A DNA stretch of 64,000 bases from Cupriavidus agavae. Lineage in GTDB: Bacteria; Pseudomonadota; Gammaproteobacteria; Burkholderiales; Burkholderiaceae. The position numbers and the translations under genes were made by a program. Shown in pieces: positions 30,044-39,973 of this stretch; position 1 is the first letter of the stretch; each line of letters begins with the position of its first letter. Below the pieces are notes generated by a model. The model did not search any database and was not told where the DNA came from. It was given only the letters and a program-made list of their open reading frames with translations. Location: contig NZ_SGXM01000007.1 in NCBI RefSeq assembly GCF_004217045.1, positions 124,001 through 188,000 on the forward strand, read 5' to 3'.

Positions 30044-30072
30044 AAAAAACCGGCCTGCGCGGCCGGTTTTTT
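30044..30072. terminator. Bidirectional terminator between mrcA and cyaY
   Basis: AAAAAACCGGCC pairs perfectly with GGCCGGTTTTTT around a 5-nt loop. Both strands end in a T-run, so it serves the convergent genes mrcA (+) and cyaY (-). Confidence 0.92.
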
Positions 30073-30092
30073 CGTTCTGGCGGTGCCTCGGC

Positions 30093-30428
30093 TTACTTCA
30101 GCGTCAGCGTGGCGCCGGCCTGCTGGCTCATGTAGCCGGACAGCGCCGCGTACAGCTCGGCGCCGCTGCGGGTATCGAGCCACTTGCTGCCGTCGTGGCG
30201 GAAATGGAACCCGCCGGCCTTGGCCGCCACCCACAGTTCCTGCATCGGTGCCTGGCTGTTGACGATGATCTTGGAGCCGTCTTCGAATTCGAGCTCCATC
30301 ACATTGCCCGTACGGTTGATCTCGACATCGGCATCGGCGGCGTCGGCGGCGGACTCGATATCGGCTTCGAGCTTGTCCAGCGCGGCCACGGCCAGCGCCA
30401 GGAACTCCGTTTCATTGAGGGGGGGCAT
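30093..30428 (-). CDS. cyaY: Frataxin homologue CyaY
   Basis: Small iron-binding regulator of Fe-S cluster assembly (111 aa, cytoplasmic). It opens NETEFLALAVAALDKLEADI, then has the acidic stretch ESAADAADADVEINRTGNV and the frataxin core GSKIIVNSQAPMQELWVAAK with GGFHFRHDGSKWLDTRSG. It is transcribed toward mrcA and divergent from lptM-lysA, a layout also seen in other gammaproteobacterial and betaproteobacterial genomes. Confidence 0.95.
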   Translation of the reverse strand: MPPLNETEFLALAVAALDKLEADIESAADAADADVEINRTGNVMELEFEDGSKIIVNSQAPMQELWVAAKAGGFHFRHDGSKWLDTRSGAELYAALSGYMSQQAGATLTLK

Positions 30429-30560
30429 GCTACACTCCAGGACCGCCGGCCGCCCGTTTCCAACAGGCAATTTGGCTGGCATCAATTGATGGAAATCAGG
30501 GAAGCCTCGCGCCTCCCCCAGCCATCCGAAAGCCCCATCCAGACCATGAAGGACTTCCCG

Positions 30561-30818
30561 ATGCTGCGTCGTGGTGCGATTGTATCGGCGTTTGCCGCCG
30601 TTCTCGCGATGACCCTTGCCGGCTGCGGCATTCGCGGCCCGCTGTACATGCCCCGCGTGCCGGGCGAGCCCACGCCGCCGACGGTGCCGGACCCGGGCCT
30701 GGGACAGCCGGGCGCCGTGGTGCCGGCCCGCCCGATGGGCGAACCCGCCACCTCCGTGCCCCTTCCCGCGCCGGCTGCCAGCCCCGCCACCGGTGCCTCC
30801 GCCCCTTCTGCACGTTGA
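30561..30818 (+). CDS. lptM: LptM-type outer-membrane lipoprotein
   Basis: Small lipoprotein (85 aa) with signal MLRRGAIVSAFAAVLAMT and lipobox LAGC followed by GIRGPLYMP, the hallmark of LptM (YifL). In E. coli LptM assists maturation of the LPS translocon LptD/E. The rest is Pro/Ala-rich and likely unstructured. The ATG at 30561 has AAGGA seven bases upstream; an in-frame ATG at 30546 is the alternative. Its stop is 15 bp before the lysA ATG, the conserved lptM-lysA pairing. Confidence 0.85.
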   Translation: MLRRGAIVSAFAAVLAMTLAGCGIRGPLYMPRVPGEPTPPTVPDPGLGQPGAVVPARPMGEPATSVPLPAPAASPATGASAPSAR

Positions 30819-30833
30819 GTGCCCGCCATCACC

Positions 30834-32096
30834 ATGACTGACTTCTTCCATCGCCGCGCCGACGGCGCCCTGGCCGCCGAACAGGTGCCGCTGGCCCGCA
30901 TCGCCGCCGATTTCGGCACGCCGACCTACGTCTATTCGCGCGCCGCCCTGACCACGGCCTACAACGCCTACGCCGCCGCCTGCAAGGGCCGCAACGCGCA
31001 CGTCCAGTACGCGGTCAAGGCCAACTCGAACCTGGCGGTGCTGCAGGTTTTCGCCCGGCTCGGCGCCGGCTTCGACATCGTCTCGGGCGGCGAACTGCTG
31101 CGCGTGATCGCCGCCGGCGGCGACCCCCGCAAGGTGGTGTTCTCCGGCGTGGCCAAGAGCGAGGCCGACATGGCGCTGGCGCTGGAGCACGACGTGCGCG
31201 GCTTCAACGTCGAATCGATTCCCGAACTGGACCGGCTGAACGCCGTGGCGGGCCGGCTGGGCAAGCGTGCGCGCGTGTCGCTGCGCATCAACCCGGACGT
31301 CGACGCCAAGACGCACCCGTATATCTCCACCGGCCTCAAGGGCAACAAGTTCGGCGTGGCCTTCGACGATGTGCTGCCGACCTACCGCACCGCCGCCGCG
31401 CTGCCGCATCTTGAAGTGGTGGGCATCGACTGCCACATCGGATCGCAGATCACCGAAGTGGCGCCCTACCTCGAAGCGCTGGACAAGGTGCTCGACGTGG
31501 TGGAAGCGCTTGAAGCCGAAGGCATCAAGCTCGAACACATCGATGTCGGAGGTGGACTTGGGATCACTTACGCCGACGAGACGCCGCCCGACATCACCGG
31601 CTTCGCCACCACGCTGATCGACCGCGTGGCCGCTCGCGGCCATGGCCATCGTGAAGTGCTGTTCGAGCCGGGCCGCTCGCTGGTCGGCAACGCCGGGGTG
31701 CTGCTGACGCAGGTGGAATTCCTGAAGCCGGGTGCGGCAAAGAACTTCTGCATCGTCGATGCCGCCATGAACGATCTGGCGCGCCCGGCGATGTACGAGG
31801 CGTTCCATCGTATCGAGCCGGTCGTGCCGCGCGAGGACGCCGCGCATACCTACGACGTGGTGGGGCCGGTCTGCGAATCGGGTGACTGGCTGGGCCGCGA
31901 CCGCGCGCTGGCGGTACAGCCGGGGGACCTGCTGGCCGTGATGTCGGCCGGCGCCTACGGCTTCGTCATGAGCTCGAACTACAACACGCGCGGCCGCGCC
32001 GCCGAGGTCATGGTCGATGGCGACACGGTACACCTCGTGCGCGAGCGCGAACTGCCGGCTGAGCTGTTCAACAAGGAACGGCTGCTGAAAGACTGA
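30834..32096 (+). CDS. lysA: Diaminopimelate decarboxylase
   Basis: PLP enzyme (420 aa) for the last step of lysine synthesis, decarboxylating meso-diaminopimelate. The PLP lysine is in VQYAVKANSNLAVL, the glycine-rich phosphate site is IDVGGGLGITY, and the substrate-binding motifs are EPGRSLVGNAG and CESGDWLGRDR with GAYGFVMSSNYN. The ATG at 30834 is used; a GTG five codons upstream abuts the lptM stop. A terminator follows. Confidence 0.97.
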   Translation: MTDFFHRRADGALAAEQVPLARIAADFGTPTYVYSRAALTTAYNAYAAACKGRNAHVQYAVKANSNLAVLQVFARLGAGFDIVSGGELLRVIAAGGDPRKVVFSGVAKSEADMALALEHDVRGFNVESIPELDRLNAVAGRLGKRARVSLRINPDVDAKTHPYISTGLKGNKFGVAFDDVLPTYRTAAALPHLEVVGIDCHIGSQITEVAPYLEALDKVLDVVEALEAEGIKLEHIDVGGGLGITYADETPPDITGFATTLIDRVAARGHGHREVLFEPGRSLVGNAGVLLTQVEFLKPGAAKNFCIVDAAMNDLARPAMYEAFHRIEPVVPREDAAHTYDVVGPVCESGDWLGRDRALAVQPGDLLAVMSAGAYGFVMSSNYNTRGRAAEVMVDGDTVHLVRERELPAELFNKERLLKD

Positions 32097-32132
32097 CACG
32101 CGACGACAGAATCTGAGCGCTCAAACTCATGG

Positions 32133-32170
32133 AAAGGCGATGCTGCGGGAACCGCGCATCGCCTTTTTTT
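32133..32170 (+). terminator. Intrinsic terminator of lptM-lysA
   Basis: An 11-bp stem (AAAGGCGATGC with GCATCGCCTTT), extended inside by GCGG/CCGC, is followed by a run of seven T. It lies 37 bp after the lysA stop. Confidence 0.92.
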
Positions 32171-32309
32171 ATTGCTGCAACGACATTGCCGGGATCTCGC
32201 ACAATTAATTTAAGAAAAGTGCCATGGCGAACGGTCATCGCGCTATCCACAATAGTGTCACGAGTGCCTCATTTTCAGCGCACTTCAGACATGCCATCAG
32301 GAGTACACC

Positions 32310-32951
32310 GTGCACCGCAGCCTTCTTTCCATAGCCATCGCCGCAGCGCTAGGATGCTGCGCGATCACCAGCTTCGCCGTTGAGACCGCAGACGTTACGA
32401 TCGGCGGCACGATCCGCCCCACCGCCTGCGGCATTTCGTTGTCCGCATCGGAAATCGATTTTGGCACGATTCCCGTTTCCGCACTCAGTGCCACAGCCGT
32501 GACGAATCGCAGTGGTGGCACCACCGTGGTATCGATCGTTTGCGACGGTCCGTCCCGTTTCGCTATCCAGGGCATCGACAACCGCGCGGGCACCGCAAAG
32601 TCGCCGACCAACGTAAATCGCTACGGATTCGGCCTCATCGACGGAAAGCCCTTGGGCGACTTCGTCCTGAGGGTTGGTAACGCATTGGGAGACGGCGAAG
32701 CTGTGAGCAAGGTCGCCAGCCACGATGAAGGTTCGACCTGGACTTCGCCGAGCGGTAACTGGTTTCTGGACCACGCTCCCACGAATCTTCTGACATGGGG
32801 AGAAACCGGCTCGGCCGTACCGAAGGCATTTACGACCGTTCAGGTACCCCTCACCATTGACGCCCAGCTGCAATCCAAGAAGCTGCTGCCACCGATCACG
32901 ACCGAACTGCCGCTGGACGGCTTGGCAACTATTGCTCTCATCTATCTGTGA
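32310..32951 (+). CDS. Secreted DUF1120-like / fimbrial-type protein, copy A
   Basis: Function unknown. The 213-aa product has a signal peptide ending near ITSFAVE and a predicted beta-rich mature domain. IGGTIRPTACGISLSASEID and the later Cys in VVSIVCDGP give the Cys pair position seen in pilin-like and GltF/DUF1120 proteins; the family assignment is by eye. It starts with GTG, and AGGAG lies eight bases upstream. It is paralogous to the gene at 35630: both share IRPTAC/IHPTAC, GLIDGKP/GQFDGKP, TWGETG/SWAETG and a LPLDG/VPMDG ending. Export and adhesion or envelope roles are inference. Confidence 0.7.
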   Translation: MHRSLLSIAIAAALGCCAITSFAVETADVTIGGTIRPTACGISLSASEIDFGTIPVSALSATAVTNRSGGTTVVSIVCDGPSRFAIQGIDNRAGTAKSPTNVNRYGFGLIDGKPLGDFVLRVGNALGDGEAVSKVASHDEGSTWTSPSGNWFLDHAPTNLLTWGETGSAVPKAFTTVQVPLTIDAQLQSKKLLPPITTELPLDGLATIALIYL

Positions 32952-33002
32952 GCCTGCTGGCAATTGGCCAAAGCACGAGACGAGCGGGCAACATTCGAAC
33001 CC

Positions 33003-33054
33003 GCTCTGCCCGCGCTGACGACCGACATCCCGCTGGACGGCTCGGCGACGCTTT
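33003..33054 (+). pseudogene. Decayed tail of a DUF1120-like paralogue
   Basis: Between copy A and msrQ, the translation LPALTTDIPLDGSAT repeats the copy A ending LPPITTELPLDGLAT. The DNA aligns to 32883-32934 at an offset of exactly 120 bp, with about three quarters identity in the 40-bp core by my hand count. Upstream and downstream sequence does not match and no signal peptide or start is present. It appears to be the remnant of a tandem paralogue. Confidence 0.6.
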
Positions 33055-33075
33055 GCCCGGCCTGTCTGTCAGTCG

Positions 33076-33740
33076 TCATGCCCGCCTGCCCCGCCACCGC
33101 ACCCGCATCGCAAGCAGTACGAACACTACCGCAGCATAGATCGACACTTCGCCAAAATCGTTCTTGCCGGCCTTGTGCCACCAGTAGTGCAGGATCGCCA
33201 GCACGGCGATTCCATAGATCGCACGATGCAATGCCTGCCATCGCTTGCCGCCGAGCCAGCGCACCATGACGTTGGCCGAGGTGGCCGCCAGCGGGATCAT
33301 CAGCACGAACGCGGCAAACCCGACCGTGATAAATGGCCGTTTTCCGATGTCCTTGATCATGTAGGCCAGATCGAATCCGCGATCCACGGCCAGCCAGAGC
33401 AGAAAGTGCTGCGCGGCATAGAAGAACGTGAACAGCCCGAGCATGCGGCGCAGCCGTAACAGCCAGTTCCAGCCGGTCAGCCGGCGCAGCGGCGTGATGG
33501 CCAGTGTGATGCAGAGCATGACCAGCGTCCAGGTGCCAGTGGAGCGGGTCACGAATTCCAGGGGATTGGCGCCGAACTGCGACGTGGCGCCGAGGTACAT
33601 CAATCGCGCGAACGGCAGCAGTGCCAGCAACCAAACCACCGCCTTGACGCCGCGCACCTGCGCCGGCGTCAGCGTGGAAAACCGCCCCGCTGGCGCACGC
33701 ACCTTCCCCGCGCGGGCGGCCGAAGGCTCGGGTGCCGCCA

Positions 33741-33741
<1 letters not shown>
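33076..33741 (-). CDS. msrQ: Haem-binding membrane subunit MsrQ
   Basis: Inner-membrane b-type haem protein (221 aa) that passes electrons from the respiratory chain or a flavin reductase to periplasmic MsrP. About six hydrophobic segments are visible; ligand histidines likely include those in YAAQHFLLWLAV, LHRAIYGIAVLAI and HYWWHKAGK. The start ATG overlaps the msrP stop by one base (TGATG), so the pair is coupled, as in E. coli. Confidence 0.93.
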
Positions 33742-34739
<998 letters not shown>

Positions 34740-34779
34740 GATAGGCAGCGTTGTCTGAGACGATGCTGCATTGGACATC

Positions 34780-34803
34780 AAAACCGCCGCAAAAGTGCGG
34801 CGG
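34780..34803 (-). terminator. Intrinsic terminator between the lipoprotein gene and msrP
   Basis: On the minus strand an 8-bp stem (CCGCCGCA with TGCGGCGG) and 4-nt loop are followed by TTTTG. Just upstream, CGGAAGGCCGCGC (34821-34833) and its complement (34873-34885) form a further 13-bp inverted repeat 39 bp apart, so the lipoprotein mRNA end is strongly structured. Confidence 0.75.
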
Positions 34804-34899
34804 TCCTCCCGCCGTTGCGACGGAAGGCCGCGCCGGGCGCGCCAACGGGCCCTGGAACGGGCGCGAACGGCCGCGCGGCCTTCCGGCACGCCAGCCCGC

Positions 34900-35325
34900 T
34901 CAGGGCTTGGCCACGTGCCAGACGTTGTTCAGGTTGTCGCCGGTACGGTCGCCCGGCTTCGCATCCTTGGCAAAGCGATACAGCGGCTGGCCCTTGTATG
35001 CGTACTGGCGCGTGCCGTCGTCGCGCGTGATGACCGAATACTGGCCCTGGGCCGTGCGGCCCGGCTCGGCCAGCAACGGCGGCCAGTTCGCGGCACACAT
35101 GCCATTGCAGGCGCTCTTGCCGCTGTTGGCGGCGTCGCGGTCGAACGTGTAAAGCGTCAGGCCCTGCGGATCGGTCAGCACGCCGTTGGTGACCTTGACG
35201 GTCGGCGGCATCTCGCCGCCACCGCCCATGCCCATGTTCGCGCAACCACCCAGCAGCAGCGTTGCCGCACCAAGAGCCAGGGCTACCGGACGCAGTACGG
35301 ATACAGCGTTGTGACGAATAGTCAT
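34900..35325 (-). CDS. Secreted repeat-type lipoprotein (COG4315-like)
   Basis: Predicted lipoprotein (141 aa) of unknown function. The signal ends in lipobox LGGC followed by a Met/Gly-rich stretch (ANMGMGGGGEM). Two copies of the family motif are visible: GLTLYTFDRDAANSGKSACN with CAANWPPLLA, and QYAYKGQPLYRFAKDAKPGD. Proteins of this type are common, often beside redox genes, but no reaction is established. The ATG at 35325 has AGGAG eight bases upstream. Its own terminator separates it from msrPQ. Confidence 0.85.
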   Translation of the reverse strand: MTIRHNAVSVLRPVALALGAATLLLGGCANMGMGGGGEMPPTVKVTNGVLTDPQGLTLYTFDRDAANSGKSACNGMCAANWPPLLAEPGRTAQGQYSVITRDDGTRQYAYKGQPLYRFAKDAKPGDRTGDNLNNVWHVAKP

Positions 35326-35452
35326 CTTCAAGTCTCCTACTTGGTCGGTGCCGACAGTCGGCGCCGTTCCCCTTCAGTAAACACCGAATGTGATGCGTTT
35401 GTCGCCGTCACCGGAAAAAAAATGTCGTCCATGTATTGCCTAAGCCTAGCTA

Positions 35453-35509
35453 CTTTTAGGAAATCTGTGATGGCAGAGATATCGCGATCCCCCGTAATCT
35501 TCCTAAAAG
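35453..35509. promoter_or_regulatory. 10-bp inverted repeat upstream of DUF1120-like copy B
   Basis: CTTTTAGGAA (35453-35462) and TTCCTAAAAG (35500-35509) form a perfect inverted repeat with a 37-nt spacer, about 120 bp before the copy B start. It could be a regulator site or an mRNA stem. The rest of the 304-bp gap between the divergent lipoprotein and copy B genes holds no clear consensus promoter. Confidence 0.35.
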
Positions 35510-35629
35510 ATCACCTGAAATTCACGCAAAGGGCGTCCTATGGGCGCCCTCCGTCATTTCTGGCATCGGAGTTTTCCGATGTTTGATCGGAAGCCCTACG
35601 AACCTGGCAATCAACGAAAGGACATCTCG

Positions 35630-36280
35630 ATGAACCATCTTTTGCGCCTTGGCATCACCGCCACCCTCGCCTGGAGTGCCACCACGCATTGCACCGCCAG
35701 CGAGACGCACGACCTCTCGCTCGGCGGCGTCATTCACCCGACTGCCTGTGAGATTTCTCTGAATCCTGGCGCGGTGGACTACGGCACCGTTTCTGCGTCC
35801 TACCTCAGCGATACGGAACTCACGCCGCTTGCTGCGCGGCCCTTCGACGTGGTTGTGAGCTGCGAGCAGCCGATTCTCACTTCGCTATCGTTCCACGACA
35901 ATCGGGATGGAACCACAGGGCACAGCTCGATGAGCGATGCAACCTGGTTCGGGCTCGGCCAGTTCGACGGAAAGCCGATCGGGGCCTTCCAGATCGTGCG
36001 CACACCCACCGAGATCGTGGCCGACGGCAACCGCATCCACACCATCGAGTTGAACCCCTCGGGTACCTGGCTGCAAATGAACGCGGAATTTCCGCAGGTA
36101 TCGTCACGCAGCGGCTACCGGCTGTCGTGGGCCGAAACCGGGACGGTGCCCTGGCCGTTCTCGACCATCCGCGTTCCAATGGCCGTCAAGCCGACCATGC
36201 TCGCCCGCAAGGACATGCCCGACCTCACCGACGCCGTACCGATGGACGGCATGGTCACCATCACGCTGAGGTACATGTGA
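35630..36280 (+). CDS. Secreted DUF1120-like / fimbrial-type protein, copy B
   Basis: Function unknown; paralogue of copy A. The 216-aa product starts MNHLLRLGITATLAW, with a signal peptide ending near HCTASE. The mature part has LSLGGVIHPTACEISLNPGA and a second Cys in FDVVVSCEQPIL, again the pilin-like Cys spacing, and ends MDGMVTITLRYM. AAAGGA lies eight bases before the ATG. It stands alone between the lipoprotein gene and the ccsB terminator. No chaperone or usher gene is nearby, so assignment to a pilus is not supported. Confidence 0.7.
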   Translation: MNHLLRLGITATLAWSATTHCTASETHDLSLGGVIHPTACEISLNPGAVDYGTVSASYLSDTELTPLAARPFDVVVSCEQPILTSLSFHDNRDGTTGHSSMSDATWFGLGQFDGKPIGAFQIVRTPTEIVADGNRIHTIELNPSGTWLQMNAEFPQVSSRSGYRLSWAETGTVPWPFSTIRVPMAVKPTMLARKDMPDLTDAVPMDGMVTITLRYM

Positions 36281-36306
36281 GCCGCTGAGTGCCCGCCGGA
36301 AAAGAA

Positions 36307-36332
36307 AAGGCCTGTCGCGAGACAGGCCTTTC
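36307..36332. terminator. Bidirectional terminator between copy B and ccsB
   Basis: AAAGGCCTGTC pairs with GACAGGCCTTT around a GCGA loop. The minus strand continues TTCTTTTCC, so it mainly ends the ccsB transcript, with a weaker tail for copy B. Confidence 0.8.
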
Positions 36333-36361
36333 CGGTCAGGTAGTGACGCCGCAGTGCCGCG

Positions 36362-37579
36362 TCAGAGTTCGCCGTAGCTGTGCAGGCCGGACAGGAACAT
36401 GTTGACGCCCAGGAATGCAAAGGTCGTGACCAGCAGGCCGACCAGCGCCCACCAAGCCGCCATCGTGCCGCGCAGGCCCTTCATCAGGCGCATGTGCAGC
36501 CACGCCGCGTAGTTCAGCCAGACGATCAGTGCCCAGGTTTCCTTCGGGTCCCAGCTCCAGTAGCCGCCCCACGCCTCGGCGGCCCACAGCGCGCCCAGGA
36601 TCGTGGCGATCGTGAAGAAGGCGAAACCGACCGCGATCGACTTGTACATCACGTCATCGAGCAGTTCCAGCGACGGCAGGCGCTCGGCCAGGATGCCGCG
36701 CTGCTTGAGCAGGTAGGCCACCGCGACCATCGCGGCCAGCGCAAACGTACCGTAGCCGATGAAGTTCGCCGGCACGTGGATCTTCATCCACCAGCTCTGC
36801 AGCGCCGGCACCAGCGGCTGGATCTCCTGCGCATTGCGCGAGACCGTGTACCAGAGCAGGAACGCCACCGCCGCCGACACCACCAGCATCACGAACGCGC
36901 CCAGCGCGCGCGTGTTGTAGCGGCGCTCGTAGTAGAGATAGAACAGCGACGTGATCAGCGTGAAGAGGACGAACACCTCGTAGAGGTTCGAGATCGGAAT
37001 ATGGCCAATATCGGCGCCGATCAGGTACGACTCGTACCAGCGCACCATCAGGCCGGTAAAGCCAAGCACCACGGCCGCCCAGCACAGCTTGCTGCCGATG
37101 CTCGCGCCCGTCTCCGAGCGGCTCAGCAGGGCCACCCAGTAGAACAGCGTGGAGAGGAACACCAGCGCGCTCATCCACAGGATGGCAGACTGGCTCGACA
37201 GGAAATATTTGAGGAGAAACGCCTGCTCGGCGCGGGCCAGGTTGCCGTGATATAGCTGAATGGCCAGAAGCGACAACACGGCAATGCCGACCATCAGCGG
37301 CCGCACCGCCTTCCAGTGCCAGCCGAGCAGCGCAAACGTCGGCACCGCGGCAATCAGCACCGCCTTGTCGTAGACGTTCATCCAGTGCCCGTATTGCGCC
37401 AGCGCAAACCCGGCACCCACCACGAGCAGCAGCGCAAACGCCCAGTCCACCCATGTCAGCCGCCGCAGAAACGACGGCTCCAGATAATCGGCGTCGAGCG
37501 CGGCCTCGGATGTGGCCGGGTCGGCAGCATTCTGTCGTCCGGATAGCCCCGGACTGGCGTGGTTCAGATTGGAGGACAT
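36362..37579 (-). CDS. ccsB: System II cytochrome c synthase subunit CcsB (ResC)
   Basis: Polytopic membrane protein (405 aa) that delivers haem for covalent attachment to apocytochromes c. The WWD haem-handling motif is WGGYWSWDPKETWALIVW, followed by YAAWLHMRLMKG. Conserved histidines occur in KIHVPANFIGYG and GALWAAEAWG context. The first 50 residues are a variable cytoplasmic tail. The ATG at 37579 has AGGAA six bases upstream. It follows resB by about 80 bp. Confidence 0.94.
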   Translation of the reverse strand: MSSNLNHASPGLSGRQNAADPATSEAALDADYLEPSFLRRLTWVDWAFALLLVVGAGFALAQYGHWMNVYDKAVLIAAVPTFALLGWHWKAVRPLMVGIAVLSLLAIQLYHGNLARAEQAFLLKYFLSSQSAILWMSALVFLSTLFYWVALLSRSETGASIGSKLCWAAVVLGFTGLMVRWYESYLIGADIGHIPISNLYEVFVLFTLITSLFYLYYERRYNTRALGAFVMLVVSAAVAFLLWYTVSRNAQEIQPLVPALQSWWMKIHVPANFIGYGTFALAAMVAVAYLLKQRGILAERLPSLELLDDVMYKSIAVGFAFFTIATILGALWAAEAWGGYWSWDPKETWALIVWLNYAAWLHMRLMKGLRGTMAAWWALVGLLVTTFAFLGVNMFLSGLHSYGEL

Positions 37580-37660
37580 GGCATTCCTGCTATGCGACGC
37601 TCGCGCGCCTGTTATCTCTGCTGTGACGATGGAACCGGCCTGCGGCCCCATGCGTTTCTA

Positions 37661-39898
37661 CTATAGCGACGGCCCACGGGGATCATGTTGCGCTGATGCA
37701 TCATATTGCTGCGCCGTGGACGCCGCCCCGCCAGCATTGTTGGGTGCAGCGCCGACCGCCCGGCCGATATCCTCGCGCAGCGCCACGAACTCCTTCTCGA
37801 AGTCGAGCGTGCGCCGCTGCGTGGACATCGCCATCATCACATGGCTGCCGCCGGCCTGGCGCGCGGCTTCCGGATCGTCGTCGCGGTGGTCGCGCACCCA
37901 CACCCAGACGCGTCGTTCGCGAATGTAGAACATGGCGAACACGCCGAGCGTCAACAGCAGGCAGCCAAGATACACGATGTTTTTTCCCGGCGCACGGGTC
38001 ATCTGGAACACGCTCGCCTTGACCTCGCGGAAGTCGTCGAGCTGCAGGAAGATCGGGGCCAGATAGAAGAAACTGTCTGATAACGCGTTGGTCGATTGCT
38101 GCAGGAATGCCGCACTCTGCGCGTCGTTCGGGATCGCCGGCAGCTTGGCCTGCTCGCGTGCCAGTTGCCACAACTCCCACATCGAACCGTTGAGAATCTT
38201 CAGCAGCACGTCGGCAGCCTTCTGCTGCTCGCCGGGCGGCACGGACTTTTCCAGGAATGCCGCAATCGCGGTGAAGCCGCCCGGCGGCGAATCGGCCGAG
38301 GGGCGGGTGGCGCCGGCGAACAGGTCCATCGCGCGCAGGGCACTCTCGGCAAGCTGGCCGCGCAGGGCTTCCTTGTCCGCGCCGGGCATCGACGCCTGCG
38401 CGAAGCGGCGGGCCGCCTCGCCACGCATCGCCTTGTCCTGCAGCGCGGCGCGCAGGCGCATCCAGTCGCCGAGGCCGCGCTGGTCGTCGGCCGGAATCCG
38501 CAGGTAGCGGAACTGCTCGCTCGGCGATTCCCGCATGCCGGCCAGGAATACCGTCTGGCCCTCCAACTGTACCGGCAGCATGTAATTGTTGAACTCGCGC
38601 GCCTGGCCGTTGCGGTCGCGCAGCTTGTACTGCACGGACGGGCCCACGTTGCGCAGGTTCTTGTCCTTGTCCAGGCTGGCGGCGGCGCCCAGATGCTGGT
38701 CCAGCACGCCGAGCGGCTTGCGGGCAACGCCGCGCACGTCGGCCTTGCCTGCACCGTCGGTTACCGTCTCGACATTGATCTGCCGGAAATCGCTGAACTC
38801 GACGGTCAGGCCCTCGACATCGGGACCGGTGCCCGACAGTTGCGCATTGCCGCCCACGGTGCCGGCGAGCTGGAAGGTGTCATGGCCGCTGCCGGCCATC
38901 GGGTAGCCGACGAACTTCAGCTGCGAACCGCCGTCCTCGAAACTCGACTGGTAGATGGCAATACCGTCGACGATCAGCGGTTCGTTGACCTTGATCGTGG
39001 CCTCGGTCTGCTTGCCGGTGGCGCGGTCCGTCACCACCACGTCGGACGCGAACAGCTTGGGCATGCCGGTGGAGTAGTAGTCGACCGTGAACTTCTTGAG
39101 CATGATCGTGAACGGCAGATCCTGCACCAGCGCGCCGTCGGCCACGTTCAGGATGGCCGTCGAGACCGTGGCGCCCTCGGGCACGAAAGCGTTGCCGCGG
39201 AAGCCCGGATTGCTTGCCGACAGCCGGTGCTTGGCCGGGATGTCACTGATGATCGCGTTGCCGCTGATCGGCGACTTGCCGCCGAACCACATCTGGGCGC
39301 GGATCAGCATGTCGCCATCGAGCAGGCCGCCGATGCAGATCACCACGATGGCCGTGTGCGCAAGGATGTAGCCCAGCTTGTTCGCCGCGCCCGCCTTGGC
39401 GGCCAGCAGCGTGGCGCCCTCGTGCTCTACCGGCTTGACGCGGAAGCCCCGGTTGCGCAGCAGCGCCGCCACGCGGCCCACCGCCTCGGCACGGCCGCGC
39501 GGCGCGTCATATTCCCCGCGATGATGAAACGCGCGCAGGCTGCGCTCGCGCACGTGATCCTTCCATGACCGCATCTCCACCAGCATCTTCGGCGCGTTGC
39601 GCGCGATGCACAGCGAGGTGGAAATCACCAGGAAAGCCAGAATCAGCAGGAACCACCACGAGCCGTACACCTTCTGCAGGGACAGCGTGTGGAACAGGTC
39701 AGCCCAGAACGGTCCGAACTGGTTGACGTAGTTCGGGTACGGCTCGTTCTGCTTGAGCACCGTGCCGATGACGCTGGCGATGGCAATCACCGTCAGCAGC
39801 GTGATGGCGAAGCGCATCGAGGACAGCAGCTCGACGGTATCGCGCAGCACGCGGTGGGAGGTCTTCAGGTGCAGGCCCGAAGTGGAGGGGGTCGACAT
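37661..39898 (-). CDS. resB: System II cytochrome c synthase subunit ResB (Ccs1)
   Basis: Membrane partner of CcsB (745 aa). The N-terminal membrane part has MRFAITLLTVIAIASVIGTV and QNEPYPNYVNQFGPFWADLF, then SSWWFLLILAFLVIS-like sequence and LAHTAIVVICIGGLLDGDML with a likely haem-ligand His. A large periplasmic region with INEPLIVDGIAIYQSSFEDG leads to the last helix NIVYLGCLLLTLGVFAMFYI. The ATG at 39898 is chosen because an earlier ATG at 39988 sits inside the cytochrome c4 terminator. Confidence 0.93.
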   Translation of the reverse strand: MSTPSTSGLHLKTSHRVLRDTVELLSSMRFAITLLTVIAIASVIGTVLKQNEPYPNYVNQFGPFWADLFHTLSLQKVYGSWWFLLILAFLVISTSLCIARNAPKMLVEMRSWKDHVRERSLRAFHHRGEYDAPRGRAEAVGRVAALLRNRGFRVKPVEHEGATLLAAKAGAANKLGYILAHTAIVVICIGGLLDGDMLIRAQMWFGGKSPISGNAIISDIPAKHRLSASNPGFRGNAFVPEGATVSTAILNVADGALVQDLPFTIMLKKFTVDYYSTGMPKLFASDVVVTDRATGKQTEATIKVNEPLIVDGIAIYQSSFEDGGSQLKFVGYPMAGSGHDTFQLAGTVGGNAQLSGTGPDVEGLTVEFSDFRQINVETVTDGAGKADVRGVARKPLGVLDQHLGAAASLDKDKNLRNVGPSVQYKLRDRNGQAREFNNYMLPVQLEGQTVFLAGMRESPSEQFRYLRIPADDQRGLGDWMRLRAALQDKAMRGEAARRFAQASMPGADKEALRGQLAESALRAMDLFAGATRPSADSPPGGFTAIAAFLEKSVPPGEQQKAADVLLKILNGSMWELWQLAREQAKLPAIPNDAQSAAFLQQSTNALSDSFFYLAPIFLQLDDFREVKASVFQMTRAPGKNIVYLGCLLLTLGVFAMFYIRERRVWVWVRDHRDDDPEAARQAGGSHVMMAMSTQRRTLDFEKEFVALREDIGRAVGAAPNNAGGAASTAQQYDASAQHDPRGPSL

Positions 39899-39973
39899 GT
39901 GCGGTAATGCCCGAAATCCGTGTGGCGCGATGGTGCCGCGCCGGTGTGACGCCATATTGCAGCGCGAAAAATG

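Noticed and set aside
30429..32099. N-terminal extension of cyaY through the lysA antisense strand
   Set aside because: CyaY is complete from the ATG at 30428; the extra 557 codons mirror lysA and lptM.
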